Positions 27,711 through 37,571 are shown, numbered from the stretch's first letter. The stretch is DNA of 64,000 nucleotides from CBFIGX01 sp965662265 (GCA_965662265.1 CBFIGX010000001.1:62001-126000), one strand, 5' to 3'. Numbers and translations are program-made. The notes: generated by a model from the sequence alone, not told the origin.

Positions 27711-28871
27711 ATGGTTTCGTTTAGCAATACAGAAATAGCATTCAAATCTAAGTCAAAACAACAACTTCGAAAAGCTTACTACCTATTCAAGGTTATGGGA
27801 AATCCTTATCTTTCCAAGTATGGTGGTCTAATAAGTAGCTTTGCTTTAAAATTACATTTACCAATTAAGTCCTTAATTAAAAATACTGTTTTTAAGCAAT
27901 TTTGTGGGGGAGAAACTCTAATGGAGTGTGAACGTGTAATTAATGAGCTTGCTTCCAGTAATATTAAGACTATTCTAGACTACTCTGTGGAAGGGAAACA
28001 GTCTGAAAAAGATTTTAATATCACAACAAAACAAATTATTGCCTCTATAAATTTTGCAAAAACAAGTACTGACATTCCATTTGCTGTTTTTAAAATCACT
28101 GGCGTTGCAAGATTTGAGCTTCTCGAAAAGATAAATAGTGCATCAAATCTTACTGAAGAAGAGGAAAAAGAGTATTCCCGCATAAAACATCGGGTTAATA
28201 AAATTTGTAAATCCGCGCATCAAAATAAAATTCCGCTTATGATTGATGCAGAAGAAAGTTGGATTCAAGATGTCATTGATGAATTGGTTGAAGAGATGAT
28301 GAGACTTTACAATAAGGAAAAGGCTATCATATATAATACAATACAATTATATAGGCATGATCGGCTCAACTATCTCAAAAATTTACACGAAAACTCAAAA
28401 GAAAATGGATACTACATAGGAGTAAAACTTGTAAGGGGTGCTTACATAGAAAAAGAAAATGAGAGAGCTTTACAAAACAATTATTCTAGTCCTATACAAA
28501 TTAGTAAAAAGGCCTGTGATGCTGATTACGACCTCGCTTTAGAATATTGTTGTGAGAATATACATGGAATTTCAATATGTGCAGGCACACACAATGAAAC
28601 AAGCTCAAAATATCTAATGGATTTAATGAAAATATATAAAATTAGAAAAAATGACTCTAAGGTTTACTTTTCTCAACTATTAGGGATGAGTGATCATATT
28701 AGCTACAACATAGCAGCGTCAGGGTACAATTGTGTAAAATATGTACCATATGGCCCTGTTAAAGAAGTCTTACCTTATTTAGTACGCAGAGCTGAGGAGA
28801 ACACATCTATAGCTGGTCAAACAGGAAGGGAATTGAAGTTGATCATTCAAGAAATGAAACGTCGTCATTAA
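27711..28871 (+). CDS. Proline dehydrogenase (FAD-dependent)
   Basis: Oxidises proline to 1-pyrroline-5-carboxylate and passes electrons to the quinone pool; a monofunctional enzyme without the P5C dehydrogenase or DNA-binding parts of PutA. 386 residues. Seen: the barrel motifs PFAVFKITGVAR, LMIDAEESW, KLVRGAYIEKE (substrate and FAD region), and YVPYGPVKEVLPYLVRRAEEN with the proline-carboxylate arginines near the C-terminus. No signal peptide. Its stop overlaps the convergent DUF4258-like gene stop by four bases. Confidence 0.93.
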   Translation: MVSFSNTEIAFKSKSKQQLRKAYYLFKVMGNPYLSKYGGLISSFALKLHLPIKSLIKNTVFKQFCGGETLMECERVINELASSNIKTILDYSVEGKQSEKDFNITTKQIIASINFAKTSTDIPFAVFKITGVARFELLEKINSASNLTEEEEKEYSRIKHRVNKICKSAHQNKIPLMIDAEESWIQDVIDELVEEMMRLYNKEKAIIYNTIQLYRHDRLNYLKNLHENSKENGYYIGVKLVRGAYIEKENERALQNNYSSPIQISKKACDADYDLALEYCCENIHGISICAGTHNETSSKYLMDLMKIYKIRKNDSKVYFSQLLGMSDHISYNIAASGYNCVKYVPYGPVKEVLPYLVRRAEENTSIAGQTGRELKLIIQEMKRRH

Positions 28872-29251
28872 TTGCAACTACAAGTTGTAGGTCCAAAAGT
28901 AAGTATCGTAGAGACACTATCACAATCATCAATTAGTAAGCGAGATAAATATTTTGAATTTTCTACGTCGATTGCGTAAGTTTTACACGGACTTTTAACA
29001 TCACTATCAGAAAAATCTACATCTAAATCTCCTTCATAAAACATCCTTTCAAAGGCACTTTCAGTAATTTTCATACAATTCATTAAACAGACTGCTTGCT
29101 CAGAGTACACAAGATCTTGAGACCTTAAGTGTTTTAAAGTTCTGGCATTTGGAAGATAAGCAAATTCAATCTCGCGATCTCCAAAAAAAAGTATCGATAT
29201 AACAATACCGATTCCAACACCTATTAAATAGAAAAAAAATCTTCTAGTCAC
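28868..29251 (-). CDS. Small membrane-anchored protein, DUF4258-like
   Basis: 127 residues: an N-terminal hydrophobic anchor (FFFYLIGVGIGIVISILFF) followed by a soluble domain with CYLPN-like segment EFAYLPNARTLKHLRSQ and GDLDVDFSDSDVKSPCKTYAID, which resembles the DUF4258 proteins often encoded just after alanine dehydrogenase in Flavobacteriia. Six cysteines, including a terminal CSC. Function unknown. Ten bases after the alanine dehydrogenase stop, last in the porX-tsaE-ald operon. Confidence 0.6.
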   Translation of the reverse strand: MTRRFFFYLIGVGIGIVISILFFGDREIEFAYLPNARTLKHLRSQDLVYSEQAVCLMNCMKITESAFERMFYEGDLDVDFSDSDVKSPCKTYAIDVENSKYLSRLLIDDCDSVSTILTFGPTTCSCN

Positions 29252-29261
29252 GTCTGATAGT

Positions 29262-30473
29262 TTAATAACCTAATAGTAGGCTAATTTTCTTGTACGGTAA
29301 ATCAAACCAATTGGCAATACCTTTATTGGTAATTGTTCCTTTATATACATAAACCCCTACCCTTACTTCAGGAGCTCTAAGTAACATCCCATGAATGCCC
29401 CCTCCATCTCCGAGCTTCAATAATAGAGGTGCAATAATGTTACCTAAAGAAAATGATGCAGTTTTTGCAACTCTTGAAGCGATGTTAGGTACACAATAAT
29501 GTATGACATTATGTTTGGTAATAATTGGATTTTCATGACTTGTAATCTCTGATGTTTCAAAACAACCACCTTGATCAATAGATACATCTATTATTACCGA
29601 CTTTGGCTTCATTAATCGAACCATGTCTTCGGTAATTATACATGGTGTTCTGCCTCCTTTTGCATGAAGTGCTCCGATGGCTACATCCGCCCTACGAAGT
29701 GCTTTTTCTAAAACTTTAGGCTGTAAAATTGAAGTTGCAACTGGTAAGCCTAAATCATATTGCATTCTTCTTAATCGTGTAATAGAATTGTCAAAAATCT
29801 TAACCGTTGCTCCCAACGACATTGCCGATCTAGCTGCATATTCAGCTACTGTTCCAGCCCCAATAATCACAACATTGGTAGGGCTTACACCAGTTATTCC
29901 ACCCAACAGAATACCTTTCCCTCCAGCACTAGTAGCTAAAAGTTCGGCAGCAATAAACATCGAGGAAGTTCCTGCAATTTCACTCATCGATTGAACAATA
30001 GGAAAACCTCCACTCTCATCTTGGATATAATCAAATGCAATAGCGGTGACTTTTTTCTCCATCAATTTTTTAAAATACGCTTGTTTTTGTGTTTTGAGTT
30101 GCAACGCGGATATTAAACACTGGTTTTGTTGGAAATAATCTAACTCCTTTATTGTTGGAGGTTCTACTTTTAAGATAATATCAGCTTGGTAGACTTCCTT
30201 TACATCATAACAAATCTTAGCTCCTACTTCAGAATACTCTTGGTCAGAAAATGAACTTGACATACCTGCTCCTGCTTCCACATAAACTTTATGCCCATTA
30301 GACACTAATAAGCTTACTGCTTCGGGAACTAAAGGAATTCTTTTTTCTTGAAAAGCGCGCTCTTTAGGAATTCCAATGAATAATGATTTACTAGAAGTCG
30401 ATAACTCTAGCATTTCCGGTTGTGGTTGAAGAAACTCTTCATGAAGTAAGTTAAGTATCTCAGGCTTTGTCAT
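29262..30473 (-). CDS. Alanine dehydrogenase (AlaDH/PNT family)
   Basis: NAD-dependent oxidoreductase that interconverts alanine and pyruvate plus ammonia. 403 residues, the longer Bacteroidota form with an extra N-terminal helix of about 28 residues. Seen: GIPKERAFQEKRIPLVPEA with the conserved substrate arginine and lysine, the Rossmann loop VVIIGAGTVAEYAARSA near residue 205, and the C-terminal SFSLGNIIAPLLLKLGDGGG. The family also includes the transhydrogenase alpha subunit, but there is no beta subunit nearby. Overlaps tsaE by four bases. Confidence 0.88.
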   Translation of the reverse strand: MTKPEILNLLHEEFLQPQPEMLELSTSSKSLFIGIPKERAFQEKRIPLVPEAVSLLVSNGHKVYVEAGAGMSSSFSDQEYSEVGAKICYDVKEVYQADIILKVEPPTIKELDYFQQNQCLISALQLKTQKQAYFKKLMEKKVTAIAFDYIQDESGGFPIVQSMSEIAGTSSMFIAAELLATSAGGKGILLGGITGVSPTNVVIIGAGTVAEYAARSAMSLGATVKIFDNSITRLRRMQYDLGLPVATSILQPKVLEKALRRADVAIGALHAKGGRTPCIITEDMVRLMKPKSVIIDVSIDQGGCFETSEITSHENPIITKHNVIHYCVPNIASRVAKTASFSLGNIIAPLLLKLGDGGGIHGMLLRAPEVRVGVYVYKGTITNKGIANWFDLPYKKISLLLGY

Positions 30474-30889
30474 TTGAATTCTTCGATTACAAAAAGTCTG
30501 TTAGTACCATGAAATTTAATAGAAATTTTAAGTGTGTTTTCAGGCAATAAGTTAGCAATTTTTTCTGGCCACTCAATAAAACTGTAAGCATTAGAATAAA
30601 AGTAATCTTCATAACCCATATCCAAGGCTTCTTGCTCTTTGTTTATTCTGTAAAAGTCGAAGTGATAAACGATGTTATTATCACTAGTGATATACTCATT
30701 TACAAGAGAGTATGTTGGGCTACAAATATCATTTTTTTTTACACCTAAGCACTCACAAACGCACTTTATAAATGTGGTTTTTCCGACGCCCATTTCACCA
30801 TAAAATGCTATTGTTTTGTGTTTATATTTAGACAATAATTTTGCTGCTAATTCTGGCAAATCGTCTAATGAGTTAACTGTTACTTTCAT
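30470..30889 (-). CDS. tsaE: tRNA threonylcarbamoyladenosine biosynthesis ATPase TsaE
   Basis: Small P-loop ATPase that works with TsaD and TsaB to make t6A37 in ANN-decoding tRNAs. 139 residues. Seen: Walker A GEMGVGKTTFIK near residue 30, SPTYSLVNEY, and the HFDFYRI / ALDMGYEDY / SFIEWPEKI segments diagnostic of the family. Lies directly between porX (start touches the porX stop) and alanine dehydrogenase. Confidence 0.95.
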   Translation of the reverse strand: MKVTVNSLDDLPELAAKLLSKYKHKTIAFYGEMGVGKTTFIKCVCECLGVKKNDICSPTYSLVNEYITSDNNIVYHFDFYRINKEQEALDMGYEDYFYSNAYSFIEWPEKIANLLPENTLKISIKFHGTNRLFVIEEFK

Positions 30890-32440
30890 TTATTTAGCTG
30901 TCAATCGGACTATTGGACATATTACCTCTTCCAGTGAAATACCACCATGCTGATAGGTATTATTAAAATATTGTACGAATTTATTATAATTATTCGGATA
31001 GGTTAAAAATACATCTTCTTTGGCAAATATATAACTTGAACTAATGTTTACAGCCGGTAAATGATATTCTTCTGGGTTTTGAGCAACCATAACATCTTTT
31101 TCTACATACTCTAATCTCCTCCCAGTTTTATATCTCAAATTTGTAGATGTATTTTTATCACCAATCACTTTAGAAGGCGTTCCAACATTTATAGTTCCAT
31201 GGTCAGTTGAAATAAATAATTGTCCATTGTGTTCCGCAATTTTTTTGAGCATCTCAAGTAATGACGAGTTCTCGAACCATGTTTTGGTGAGCGCTCTATA
31301 GGATTTGTCAGTACCAGCTAGCTCTCTAATCATATCCATATCAGTTTTTGCATGCGAAAGCATATCTACAAAATTATACACAATTACATTAAGGTCATTA
31401 TTTAGGAAATTGGCAAACTGAGTTACTAATTTTTCCCCAAATTGTTTTTTCACAACCTTGTGATACGAAATTTTCATGTTTGATTTCCCTAGGCGATTCA
31501 TTTGATCAATTAGTAAATCTTTTTCAAACAAATTCTTACCTCCTTCTTCATGATCATTTTTCCATTTGTCTGGGTGTAATTTCGATATGGCAAGTGGAGT
31601 TAAACCTGCAAAAATCGCATTCCTTGAATACTGGGTTGCCGTAGGTAAAATACTGCAAAAACAACTCTCTTCTTCAATTTTAAACCATTGTTGAATAATA
31701 GGTTCCAATAACTTCCACTGATCTAGTCTAAGATTATCTATCAAAATAAAAAAACTAGGTTTTGAAGCGTCTATATGAGGGAATACTTTTTCCTTTAACA
31801 AGGTATGAGAAAGCACTGGTGAGTCACTGCGTTGATTTAACCAATCTAGATAATTGTTTTTAACATATTTGAAAAACTGAGCGTTTGCTTCATTCTTTTG
31901 CATTTCCAGAATCTCAGTCATCTCGCTCGCATCAATCTTTTCTAACTCAAGCTCCCAGTAAATCAATTTTCTGTAAACAGCCTCCCAATCTTTTAGTGTT
32001 CTCACATCCATTAACTCAATGCTAATTTGTCTAAACTCTTTTTGGTAGCTAGACAATGTTTTTTCATTTACAAGGCGTTTTGTGTCAAGATTCTTTTTTA
32101 AAGAAAGTAATATTTGATGTGGGTTTACCGGTTTAATTAGATAATCGGATATTTTAGCACCTAACGCCTCCTCCATTATATATTCTTCTTCACTCTTAGT
32201 AATCATAACTACTGGAACTCTTTTATGATCTAAAATTCTATCAAGAGTTTCCAAACCAGAAATACCAGGCATATTTTCATCTAAAAAAATGATATCATAA
32301 TCCTTATCTATGATCATCTCTAAGGCATCTTCTCCATTATTTACAGTATCTAAATAATAACCTTTGCTTTCCAAAAACAAAACATGTGGCTTTAACAGGT
32401 CAATCTCGTCATCAACCCATAAGATTTGCACTTTTTCCAT
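30890..32440 (-). CDS. porX: T9SS response regulator PorX (receiver + PglZ domain)
   Basis: PorX pairs with the sensor kinase PorY and controls type IX secretion; its C-terminal PglZ domain belongs to the alkaline phosphatase superfamily and has been shown in homologues to hydrolyse oligonucleotides. 516 residues. Seen: receiver domain residues 1-120 with acidic pocket D10/D11, phospho-acceptor D54 (IIFLDENMPG) and the conserved lysine in DYLIKPVNP; PglZ region with FFILIDNLRLDQW, TATQYSRNAIFAGL and STDHGTINVG, which supply metal-binding and nucleophile positions. First gene of porX-tsaE-ald; divergent from the HD hydrolase gene over about 50 bases. The sensor porY is not in the window. Confidence 0.95.
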   Translation of the reverse strand: MEKVQILWVDDEIDLLKPHVLFLESKGYYLDTVNNGEDALEMIIDKDYDIIFLDENMPGISGLETLDRILDHKRVPVVMITKSEEEYIMEEALGAKISDYLIKPVNPHQILLSLKKNLDTKRLVNEKTLSSYQKEFRQISIELMDVRTLKDWEAVYRKLIYWELELEKIDASEMTEILEMQKNEANAQFFKYVKNNYLDWLNQRSDSPVLSHTLLKEKVFPHIDASKPSFFILIDNLRLDQWKLLEPIIQQWFKIEEESCFCSILPTATQYSRNAIFAGLTPLAISKLHPDKWKNDHEEGGKNLFEKDLLIDQMNRLGKSNMKISYHKVVKKQFGEKLVTQFANFLNNDLNVIVYNFVDMLSHAKTDMDMIRELAGTDKSYRALTKTWFENSSLLEMLKKIAEHNGQLFISTDHGTINVGTPSKVIGDKNTSTNLRYKTGRRLEYVEKDVMVAQNPEEYHLPAVNISSSYIFAKEDVFLTYPNNYNKFVQYFNNTYQHGGISLEEVICPIVRLTAK

Positions 32441-32492
32441 AGATATTTATTACTTTGGTTCTTTATTATCTAATCTATTAAAAATAATAAAA

Positions 32493-33737
32493 TTGAAGGC
32501 CATAACTGCCAATAAATTAAAAATTCTAAACGATCCTATATATGGGTTTATTACAATTCCTAATGAACTTATCTTCGATCTGATTGAACATTCTTTATTT
32601 CAAAGATTAAGAAGAATTACCCAATTAGGCCTTACCTATCTTGTCTATCCAGGGGCATATCACACTAGATTTCATCACGCTATAGGTGCCATGCATTTAA
32701 TGCAAAGGGCTGTAAAAACACTTCAATCCAAAGGACATGATATTAATGCCGAAGAAGAAGAAGCAGTTCTTATTGCAATACTTTTACACGACATTGGACA
32801 TGGGCCATTTTCTCATGCTTTAGAGCATAGTATTGTAAATGGTATTACTCATGAAGATATTTCAATAATGGTCATGCATAGATTGAACGAGGAATTCGAT
32901 GGGAAATTGTCACTTTCCATTCAAATTTTTCAAAACAAATACAAAAAACCCTTCTTACATCAACTCATCTCAAGTCAATTAGATGTTGATCGATTGGACT
33001 ACCTTAAAAGAGATAGTTTTTATTCAGGTGTTTCAGAAGGAGTTATAAATTCAGACAGAATAATTAGCATGCTAAACGTCTACAAAGGTGATTTAGTTGT
33101 AGAGGCCAAGGCTATTTACTCCATCGAAAAATTTATTATTGCAAGACGCTTAATGTATTGGCAGGTATATCTTCATAAAGCGGTAATTTCTGCCGAATTC
33201 ACCTTAGTTCAAATTCTCAACAGAGCAAAAGAACTTACTCAAAATGGCAGTGTACTTTTTTATACGAGTGCATTAAAACCTTTTCTCGAAAAAGAATATT
33301 GTCTTGATGATTTTGCTAAAGATTCAAGACTTCTTGAAAATTTCTGCAAACTCGACGATTTTGATATTATGACTTGCATAAAGGAGTGGGTATATCATGA
33401 AGATCAAGTTCTCTCTATTTTATGTAAAAAAATTATTGATCGCCGATTATTAAAAATTGAACTACAAGATTCTCATTTTACACCTGAACACATAGATAGT
33501 ATAATTAAAAAAACGTCTCAGTTTTACAATATTTCAGAAGATGATAGCAAATCACTTATTGTAGAAGGGAAGATCAACAACAAAGCATACAATCCTACAA
33601 AAGATAAAATTAATTTATTATACAAAAGCGGGGGTGTTGTAGATATTGCAGAAGCATCAGATCAATTAAACATCTCAGTATTAGCTCAAACAGTAACAAA
33701 GCACTTTCTGTGTTATCCTAAGGAGAGCCTAGTATAA
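32493..33737 (+). CDS. HD superfamily phosphohydrolase (dNTPase-like)
   Basis: Metal-dependent HD-domain hydrolase related to dGTPases/SAMHD1-type enzymes. From TTG at 32493 it has 414 residues. Seen: FHHAIGAMHLMQ, then the HD pair LLHDIGHGPFSHALEH (near residues 95-110) and SQLDVDRLDYLKRDSFYSG, the third metal-ligand aspartate region. The frame is open further upstream, but homologues begin at NKLKILNDPIYGFI, so the TTG ten or so residues before it is the best start; no ATG lies there. It regularly precedes lpxD in Bacteroidota, and does so here (21 bases). Confidence 0.88.
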   Translation: MKAITANKLKILNDPIYGFITIPNELIFDLIEHSLFQRLRRITQLGLTYLVYPGAYHTRFHHAIGAMHLMQRAVKTLQSKGHDINAEEEEAVLIAILLHDIGHGPFSHALEHSIVNGITHEDISIMVMHRLNEEFDGKLSLSIQIFQNKYKKPFLHQLISSQLDVDRLDYLKRDSFYSGVSEGVINSDRIISMLNVYKGDLVVEAKAIYSIEKFIIARRLMYWQVYLHKAVISAEFTLVQILNRAKELTQNGSVLFYTSALKPFLEKEYCLDDFAKDSRLLENFCKLDDFDIMTCIKEWVYHEDQVLSILCKKIIDRRLLKIELQDSHFTPEHIDSIIKKTSQFYNISEDDSKSLIVEGKINNKAYNPTKDKINLLYKSGGVVDIAEASDQLNISVLAQTVTKHFLCYPKESLV

Positions 33738-33758
33738 AAATTTGTATTTTAGCCGCGT

Positions 33759-34787
33759 ATGAAATTTACAGTAAAGGAAATAGCAAAGTTGCTTGGTGGA
33801 GTTGTTGAAGGCGACTCGAGTATTGTACTAAATCAATTAGCTAAAATTGAAGAAGGAAATAGCAATTCTTTATCTTTTTTATCTAACCCTAAATACACTG
33901 AATACATATACAGCACAGAATCCGGCGCTGTTATTGTTGATGGCTCTTTTAGTCCAGACAAAAAAATTAATACTACACTTATTATTGTTGAAGATGCATA
34001 TGCCTCATTTGCTACACTACTTCGTATTGTTGAAGACTTGAAAAGAAATAAATCAGGTATAGAACAACCAGCATTCATTCATGATAAAAATAAATTAGGT
34101 AAGAACCATTATATTGGTGCATTTACATACATAGGATTTAATGTTGAGATTGGAGAAAACGTCAAAATATATCCTCAGTCTTATATAGGTGATAATGTGA
34201 AAATTGGTGACAATTGCACAATTTACTCTGGTGTAAAAATTTATCATGACTGCATCATCGATAGTGGCTGTACAATTCATGCTGGATCCATTATAGGTGC
34301 TGATGGATTTGGATTTGCTCCTAACACCTCAAATACTTACGATAAAATCCCTCAGATCGGGAATGTTCATATACATGAAAGTGTTGAAATTGGTGCTAAC
34401 AGTTGTATTGATAGAGCCACAATGGGCTCGACAATTATCCATAAAGGTGTAAAGCTTGACAACATGATTCAAGTAGCACATAATGTTGAAATTGGTGAAA
34501 ACACAGTCATCGCTTCACAAACTGCTATTGCTGGCTCTAGCAAAGTAGGTAAAAACTGTATGATCGGTGGGCAAGTAGCAATAGCAGGACATCTAAGCAT
34601 AGCAGATAATGTGAAAGTTGCTGGGAAAACAGGAATTGCAAAAGATGTAAAAGAAGAAGGGAAAATATTACAAGGCCCATTAGCATTTGATCTTAAAGAT
34701 TTTCAACGTTCATATATTTATTTCAGACAACTACCTATGCTTGCCAATAAAATTGATCAATTAGAAAAACAGCTCATAAAATCTTAA
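33759..34787 (+). CDS. lpxD: UDP-3-O-(3-hydroxyacyl)glucosamine N-acyltransferase LpxD
   Basis: Third step of lipid A synthesis: adds the N-linked hydroxyacyl chain to UDP-3-O-acyl-glucosamine. 342 residues. Seen: the N-terminal uridine-binding domain (about 1-100, LSFLSNPKY), the left-handed parallel beta-helix of hexapeptide repeats (about 105-300), the catalytic-histidine region MIQVAHNVEIGEN, and a C-terminal helix ending in KLEKQL-like sequence. Its stop and the lpxC start share one base (TAATG). Confidence 0.96.
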   Translation: MKFTVKEIAKLLGGVVEGDSSIVLNQLAKIEEGNSNSLSFLSNPKYTEYIYSTESGAVIVDGSFSPDKKINTTLIIVEDAYASFATLLRIVEDLKRNKSGIEQPAFIHDKNKLGKNHYIGAFTYIGFNVEIGENVKIYPQSYIGDNVKIGDNCTIYSGVKIYHDCIIDSGCTIHAGSIIGADGFGFAPNTSNTYDKIPQIGNVHIHESVEIGANSCIDRATMGSTIIHKGVKLDNMIQVAHNVEIGENTVIASQTAIAGSSKVGKNCMIGGQVAIAGHLSIADNVKVAGKTGIAKDVKEEGKILQGPLAFDLKDFQRSYIYFRQLPMLANKIDQLEKQLIKS

Positions 34788-36172
34788 TGGATTTTCAACA
34801 CACCATAAAAAAAGAAATCAGTATCAGAGGTATTGGTTTACACACAGGAACAGATGTATGTCTCACCTTTAAGCCTGCAAGTGTAAACTCAGGAATTTGT
34901 TTCAAACGAGTTGACTTAGAGCACCAACCTGTTATAGAGGCGGACGCTTTGTATGTAACAGAGACTGATAGAGGAACCACTTTAAATAAAGATGGTGTAA
35001 AATTGCAAACCATTGAACATGTTCTAGCCGCATGTACTGGCTTAGAAATTGACAATGTATTGATTGAAATCAACTCTGAAGAGCCGCCTATATTAGACGG
35101 TAGCTCAATTCAATTTATACAATTATTAAAACAAGCTGGATTGTCGACGCAAAATGCCATCAGAAAATTTTTTGTTGTCCGAGAAAAAATTCGTTACGAA
35201 GATCCTGTGTCGGGTGCTATTATCGAGGCTGTTCCTGCAGATGAGTATTCTGTATCTGTTACTATCGACTACAATTCAAAAGTTTTAGGACAACAATCTA
35301 CAGAATTAACCACCATAAAAGACTTTGAAGTTAACTATGCCTCTGCAAGAACCTTTTGCTTTCTTCATGAACTAGAATTACTTCTTGATAATGGTCTGAT
35401 AAAAGGTGGAGATTTAAGTAATGCCATTGTATACGTTGAAAAGATAGTTAAAAAAGAAGAATTAGATCGCTTAGCTAAAATTTTCAATAAAAAAACAATC
35501 GAAGTATGCAAAGAAGGCTACTTAAACAATCTTGAACTTCATCATGAAGATGAGGCTGCACGTCATAAACTTCTAGATGTTGTTGGCGACCTTACTTTAA
35601 TAGGTATGCCTATTAAAGGAAAAATTATAGCACATAAACCTGGACATGGTCCAAATACATCATTTGCCAAGCTTATGAAAAATGTAATTAAAGAACAAAA
35701 AAAACGATCACCTGTGTACAATGTTAACGCAAAACCAGTAATGGACATTCACCAAATTATGGACACTTTACCACACAGACCACCGTTTCTACTAGTTGAT
35801 AAAGTGATAGAGTTATCAGATAGTCGCGTTGTTGGTTTAAAAAATGTGACCATGAATGAAGATTTCTTCAATGGCCATTTCCCTGGTGCTCCAGTGATGC
35901 CAGGAGTTCTCCAAGTAGAGGCTATGGCTCAAGTAGGTGGAATATTGGTATTAAACACTGTTCCCGACCCAAAAAATTATCTTACTTATTTTATGAAGAT
36001 AGATAAGGTTAAATTTAAACACAAAGTTTTACCAGGCGATACATTAATTTTTGAACTAGAACTAATTTCGCCCATAAGAAGAGGAATTTGCCATATGTTT
36101 GGCAAGGCGTTTGTTGGCGAAAAAGTTGTAATGGAAGGTGAGATGATGGCCAAAATAGTTAAAAAGAACTAA
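34787..36172 (+). CDS. lpxC-fabZ: Bifunctional LpxC deacetylase / FabZ dehydratase
   Basis: Fusion of UDP-3-O-acyl-GlcNAc deacetylase (committed step of lipid A) with 3-hydroxyacyl-ACP dehydratase; the fusion is a Bacteroidota hallmark. 461 residues. LpxC part (about 1-310): GIGLHTG, EHVLAACTGLEIDN with the first zinc histidine, ARTFCFLHELE, and HKLLDVVGDL with the remaining zinc ligands. FabZ part (about 315-461): LPHRPPFLLVDKV and FNGHFPGAPVMPGVLQVEAMAQ, carrying the catalytic histidine and glutamate. Sits between lpxD and lpxA with no gaps to speak of. Confidence 0.97.
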   Translation: MDFQHTIKKEISIRGIGLHTGTDVCLTFKPASVNSGICFKRVDLEHQPVIEADALYVTETDRGTTLNKDGVKLQTIEHVLAACTGLEIDNVLIEINSEEPPILDGSSIQFIQLLKQAGLSTQNAIRKFFVVREKIRYEDPVSGAIIEAVPADEYSVSVTIDYNSKVLGQQSTELTTIKDFEVNYASARTFCFLHELELLLDNGLIKGGDLSNAIVYVEKIVKKEELDRLAKIFNKKTIEVCKEGYLNNLELHHEDEAARHKLLDVVGDLTLIGMPIKGKIIAHKPGHGPNTSFAKLMKNVIKEQKKRSPVYNVNAKPVMDIHQIMDTLPHRPPFLLVDKVIELSDSRVVGLKNVTMNEDFFNGHFPGAPVMPGVLQVEAMAQVGGILVLNTVPDPKNYLTYFMKIDKVKFKHKVLPGDTLIFELELISPIRRGICHMFGKAFVGEKVVMEGEMMAKIVKKN

Positions 36173-36174
36173 TT

Positions 36175-36957
36175 ATGAATCAACCATTAGCATACATTCA
36201 TCCTGAAGCAAAAATTGCTCAGAATGTCGTTATAGAACCATTTGCAACCATTAATAAAAATGTGGTTATCGGGCAAGGAACCTGGATTGGTTCTAATGTT
36301 ACAATCATGGAAGGTGCACGTATAGGTAAAAACTGCAGAATATTTCCTGGAGCAGTTATATCTGCAATACCTCAAGATTTAAAATTCGGTGGTGAAGATA
36401 GTGAAGTCATCATTGGTGATAACACAACTATTAGAGAGTGTGTTACCATAAATAGAGGAACTGATGCTACAGGAAAAACGATTGTTGGAGATAACTGCTT
36501 ATTAATGGCTTATGCCCATGTAGCGCATGACTGTGTAATTGGCAATAACTGTATCATAGTTAATAATGTTGCTATAGCAGGACACGTAGAACTCGGAGAC
36601 TTTGCCATCTTAGGCGGTCTTTCTGCAATTCATCAATTTGTGAAGATTGGAGCCCATGCGATGATTTCTGGAGGCTCATTAGTTAGAAAAGATATCCCTC
36701 CTTATGTTAAAGCTGCCAAAGAGCCTGTATCTTTTGTTGGAATAAACTCAATTGGTCTTAGAAGAAGAGGTTTTACTTCTGAGAAAATTTCTGAAATCCA
36801 GAATATTTACCGTCAAATATTTCAACTAGACAATAACATCTCTCAGGCTTTAGAAATTATTGACACCGAATTCGCAGCCAGTAAAGAGCGTGATGAAATA
36901 GCAAGTTTTATACGATCCTCACAAAGAGGAATTATGAAGGGATACATGTCAAGATAA
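36175..36957 (+). CDS. lpxA: UDP-N-acetylglucosamine acyltransferase LpxA
   Basis: First acylation step of lipid A: transfers 3-hydroxyacyl from ACP to UDP-GlcNAc. 260 residues. Seen: hexapeptide-repeat beta-helix from residue 5 to about 190, the catalytic-histidine segment LLMAYAHVAHDCVIGNN, HQFVKIGAHAMISGGS, and the C-terminal helical domain with IGLRRRGFT. Two bases after lpxC-fabZ. Confidence 0.97.
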   Translation: MNQPLAYIHPEAKIAQNVVIEPFATINKNVVIGQGTWIGSNVTIMEGARIGKNCRIFPGAVISAIPQDLKFGGEDSEVIIGDNTTIRECVTINRGTDATGKTIVGDNCLLMAYAHVAHDCVIGNNCIIVNNVAIAGHVELGDFAILGGLSAIHQFVKIGAHAMISGGSLVRKDIPPYVKAAKEPVSFVGINSIGLRRRGFTSEKISEIQNIYRQIFQLDNNISQALEIIDTEFAASKERDEIASFIRSSQRGIMKGYMSR

Positions 36958-36983
36958 ATTAACCGAAGAACTATAAAAATATT

Positions 36984-37550
36984 ATGGCAAATACATCTGA
37001 AATCAAAAATGGCCTCTGTATTAAACATAACAATGACTTGTATAAAATCATCGAATTTTTACATGTAAAACCGGGTAAGGGTCCAGCTTTTGTTAGAACA
37101 AAATTAAAGTCCTTAACCAGCGGGAAAGTACTTGATAATACTTTCCCTTCTGGAGCCAAAATTGATGTTGTACGAGTAGAAACAAGAAAATATCAGTACT
37201 TATATGCTGAAGACAATGGCTTTCACTTCATGAATACCAATACTTTCGAACAGATTTATCTAGAAAAAACTATGGTTGGTGGCCACGAGTTTATGAAGGA
37301 AGGTGAAATAGTAGAAGTAGTATTTGATGCCGATGAAGAAAATCCACTAACCTGTGATGTACCTCAATCCGTCGTTCTTGAAATTACGTATACTGAACCT
37401 GGAGAAAAAGGAAATACAGCCACTAATGCAACAAAGCCTGCAACAGTCGAAACTGGTGCAACAGTAAACGTGCCTCTCTTTATTAATGAAGGTGATAAAA
37501 TTAAGATTGATACTACCAAAGGTTCGTACCAAGAACGTGTAAAAGGATAA
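36984..37550 (+). CDS. efp: Elongation factor P
   Basis: Relieves ribosome stalling at polyproline stretches, relevant here because TonB at the far end of the window has a nine-proline run. 188 residues with the KOW-like N-domain and two OB domains. Seen: the tip loop VKPGKGPAFVRTKLK, whose lysine is the modification site in lysylated EF-P, and the C-terminal GDKIKIDTTKGSYQERVKG. Last gene of the HD-lpxD-lpxC/fabZ-lpxA-efp run, a conserved Bacteroidota order. Confidence 0.96.
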   Translation: MANTSEIKNGLCIKHNNDLYKIIEFLHVKPGKGPAFVRTKLKSLTSGKVLDNTFPSGAKIDVVRVETRKYQYLYAEDNGFHFMNTNTFEQIYLEKTMVGGHEFMKEGEIVEVVFDADEENPLTCDVPQSVVLEITYTEPGEKGNTATNATKPATVETGATVNVPLFINEGDKIKIDTTKGSYQERVKG

Positions 37551-37571
37551 GCAAAAAAACTCTAAACTTTT

